Assembly: GCA_051010055.1 (NCBI GenBank)
Contig: JBPCVY010000155.1
Span: forward strand, 1-7,303
Direction: 5' to 3'
Length of the DNA: 7,303 nt
Source of the DNA: CAJQND01 sp051010055
GTDB taxonomy: Bacteria > Pseudomonadota > Alphaproteobacteria > Rhizobiales > CAJQND01
A program made the translations under genes and the position numbers. Under the pieces are notes generated by a model. It did not search any database. It was not told where the DNA came from and saw only the letters and a program-made list of their open reading frames with translations. Positions 6,780 through 7,303 of the stretch are shown here, piece after piece. Each line of letters opens with the position of its first letter. The stretch's first letter is position 1.

Positions 6780-7303
6780 CTAAAGACCAGCTTTGGCAAG
6801 CTCTGCTTCCAGTTCCGGAACCGCGTTGAAGAGGTCGGCAACAAGACCGTAGTCAGCGACCTGGAAAATCGGTGCCTCATCATCCTTGTTGATCGCCACG
6901 ATGACTTTTGAGTCCTTCATGCCGGCCAGATGCTGGATAGCGCCGGAAATGCCAACTGCGATGTAGAGATCCGGTGAGACCACTTTACCGGTCTGGCCAA
7001 CCTGATAGTCGTTCGGCACAAAGCCCGCATCAACCGCAGCACGCGATGCGCCAACGGCTGCACCAAGCTTGTCGGCGATTTTTTCGAGCATTTCGAAGTT
7101 TTCGCCGTTCTGCATGCCGCGGCCACCGGAAATGATGATGTCGGCTGAAGTTAGCTCAGGACGGTCGGACTTCGACAGGTTCTCGCTCTTGTAGGACGAA
7201 AGCCCCGGATCGGCCGGTGCATCGACCTTCTCGATCGCTGCCGAGCCGCCTTCACCCACGCCATCAAAGCCGGCTGTGCGGACCGTGATGACCTTCTTGG
7301 CAT
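6780..7303 (-). CDS. etfA: Electron transfer flavoprotein alpha subunit, N-terminal part outside window
   Basis: EtfA with EtfB forms the FAD-containing heterodimer that takes electrons from acyl-CoA dehydrogenases and passes them to ETF-ubiquinone oxidoreductase. The visible 173 residues are the C-terminal part of a roughly 310-residue protein; the frame is open to the right edge, so the start and about 135 residues are outside. The visible part begins AKKVITVRTAGF and contains SGGRGM, ASRAAVDAGF, GQTGKVVSPDLY and the family FAD-binding signature LYIAVGISGAIQHLAGMKDS continuing into KVIVAIN, then APIFQVADYGLVADL. The C-terminus (ELAKAGL) is typical. A GTG at 7259 is internal, not a start. 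etfB is expected beyond the window to the right in most alphaproteobacteria. The pairing with hbdA downstream fits a role in beta-oxidation electron transfer. Confidence 0.96.
   Translation of the reverse strand, partial: AKKVITVRTAGFDGVGEGGSAAIEKVDAPADPGLSSYKSENLSKSDRPELTSADIIISGGRGMQNGENFEMLEKIADKLGAAVGASRAAVDAGFVPNDYQVGQTGKVVSPDLYIAVGISGAIQHLAGMKDSKVIVAINKDDEAPIFQVADYGLVADLFNAVPELEAELAKAGL

Noticed and set aside
1..7303. Mobile element, CRISPR, tRNA/rRNA, defence or biosynthetic island
   Set aside because: All coding space is taken by intact housekeeping genes in an order typical of alphaproteobacterial chromosomes. I saw no transposase or integrase, no direct-repeat array and no RNA gene.

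Overview
The window looks like ordinary core chromosome of an alphaproteobacterium, most likely a member of the Hyphomicrobiales (Rhizobiales). The basis is the gene order (DUF4175/TIGR02302 gene, lysA, a small LptM-type lipoprotein, argH, divergent tlpA, 3-hydroxybutyryl-CoA dehydrogenase, etfA), the rhizobial character of the proteins, and a moderately high GC content with dense coding. I recall this order from rhizobial genomes, but I could not run a synteny search. I cannot name a genus.

Layout: positions 1-5028 carry four genes on the minus strand, read right to left: argH (3646-5028), lptM-like lipoprotein (3441-3593), lysA (2163-3428) and a TIGR02302/DUF4175 membrane protein that runs off the left edge (1-2078). 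The gaps are 52, 12 and 84 bases, so this is probably one operon or two overlapping units. On the plus strand, tlpA (5065-5703) starts only 36 bases from the argH start. It converges on a 3-hydroxybutyryl-CoA dehydrogenase gene (5719-6594, minus), with 15 bases between the two stop codons. A 185-base non-coding gap then separates that gene from the 3' part of etfA (6780-7303, minus), whose start lies beyond the right edge.

Function: argH and lysA are the last steps of arginine and lysine synthesis. The lipoprotein and the DUF4175 protein belong to the cell envelope, and lysA also links to the envelope because its substrate, meso-diaminopimelate, is a peptidoglycan building block. TlpA is a membrane-anchored periplasmic thioredoxin used in cytochrome c oxidase maturation. 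HbdA and EtfA belong to acyl-CoA or hydroxybutyrate oxidation and its electron transfer.

I found no mobile element, CRISPR array, RNA gene, toxin-antitoxin pair or defence system, and no sign of recent transfer. I see no convincing undescribed system. The points most worth a second look are the uncharacterised DUF4175 protein, the short lipoprotein gene that is easily missed, the very tight argH/tlpA divergent junction, and two interleaved inverted repeats between etfA and the dehydrogenase gene.
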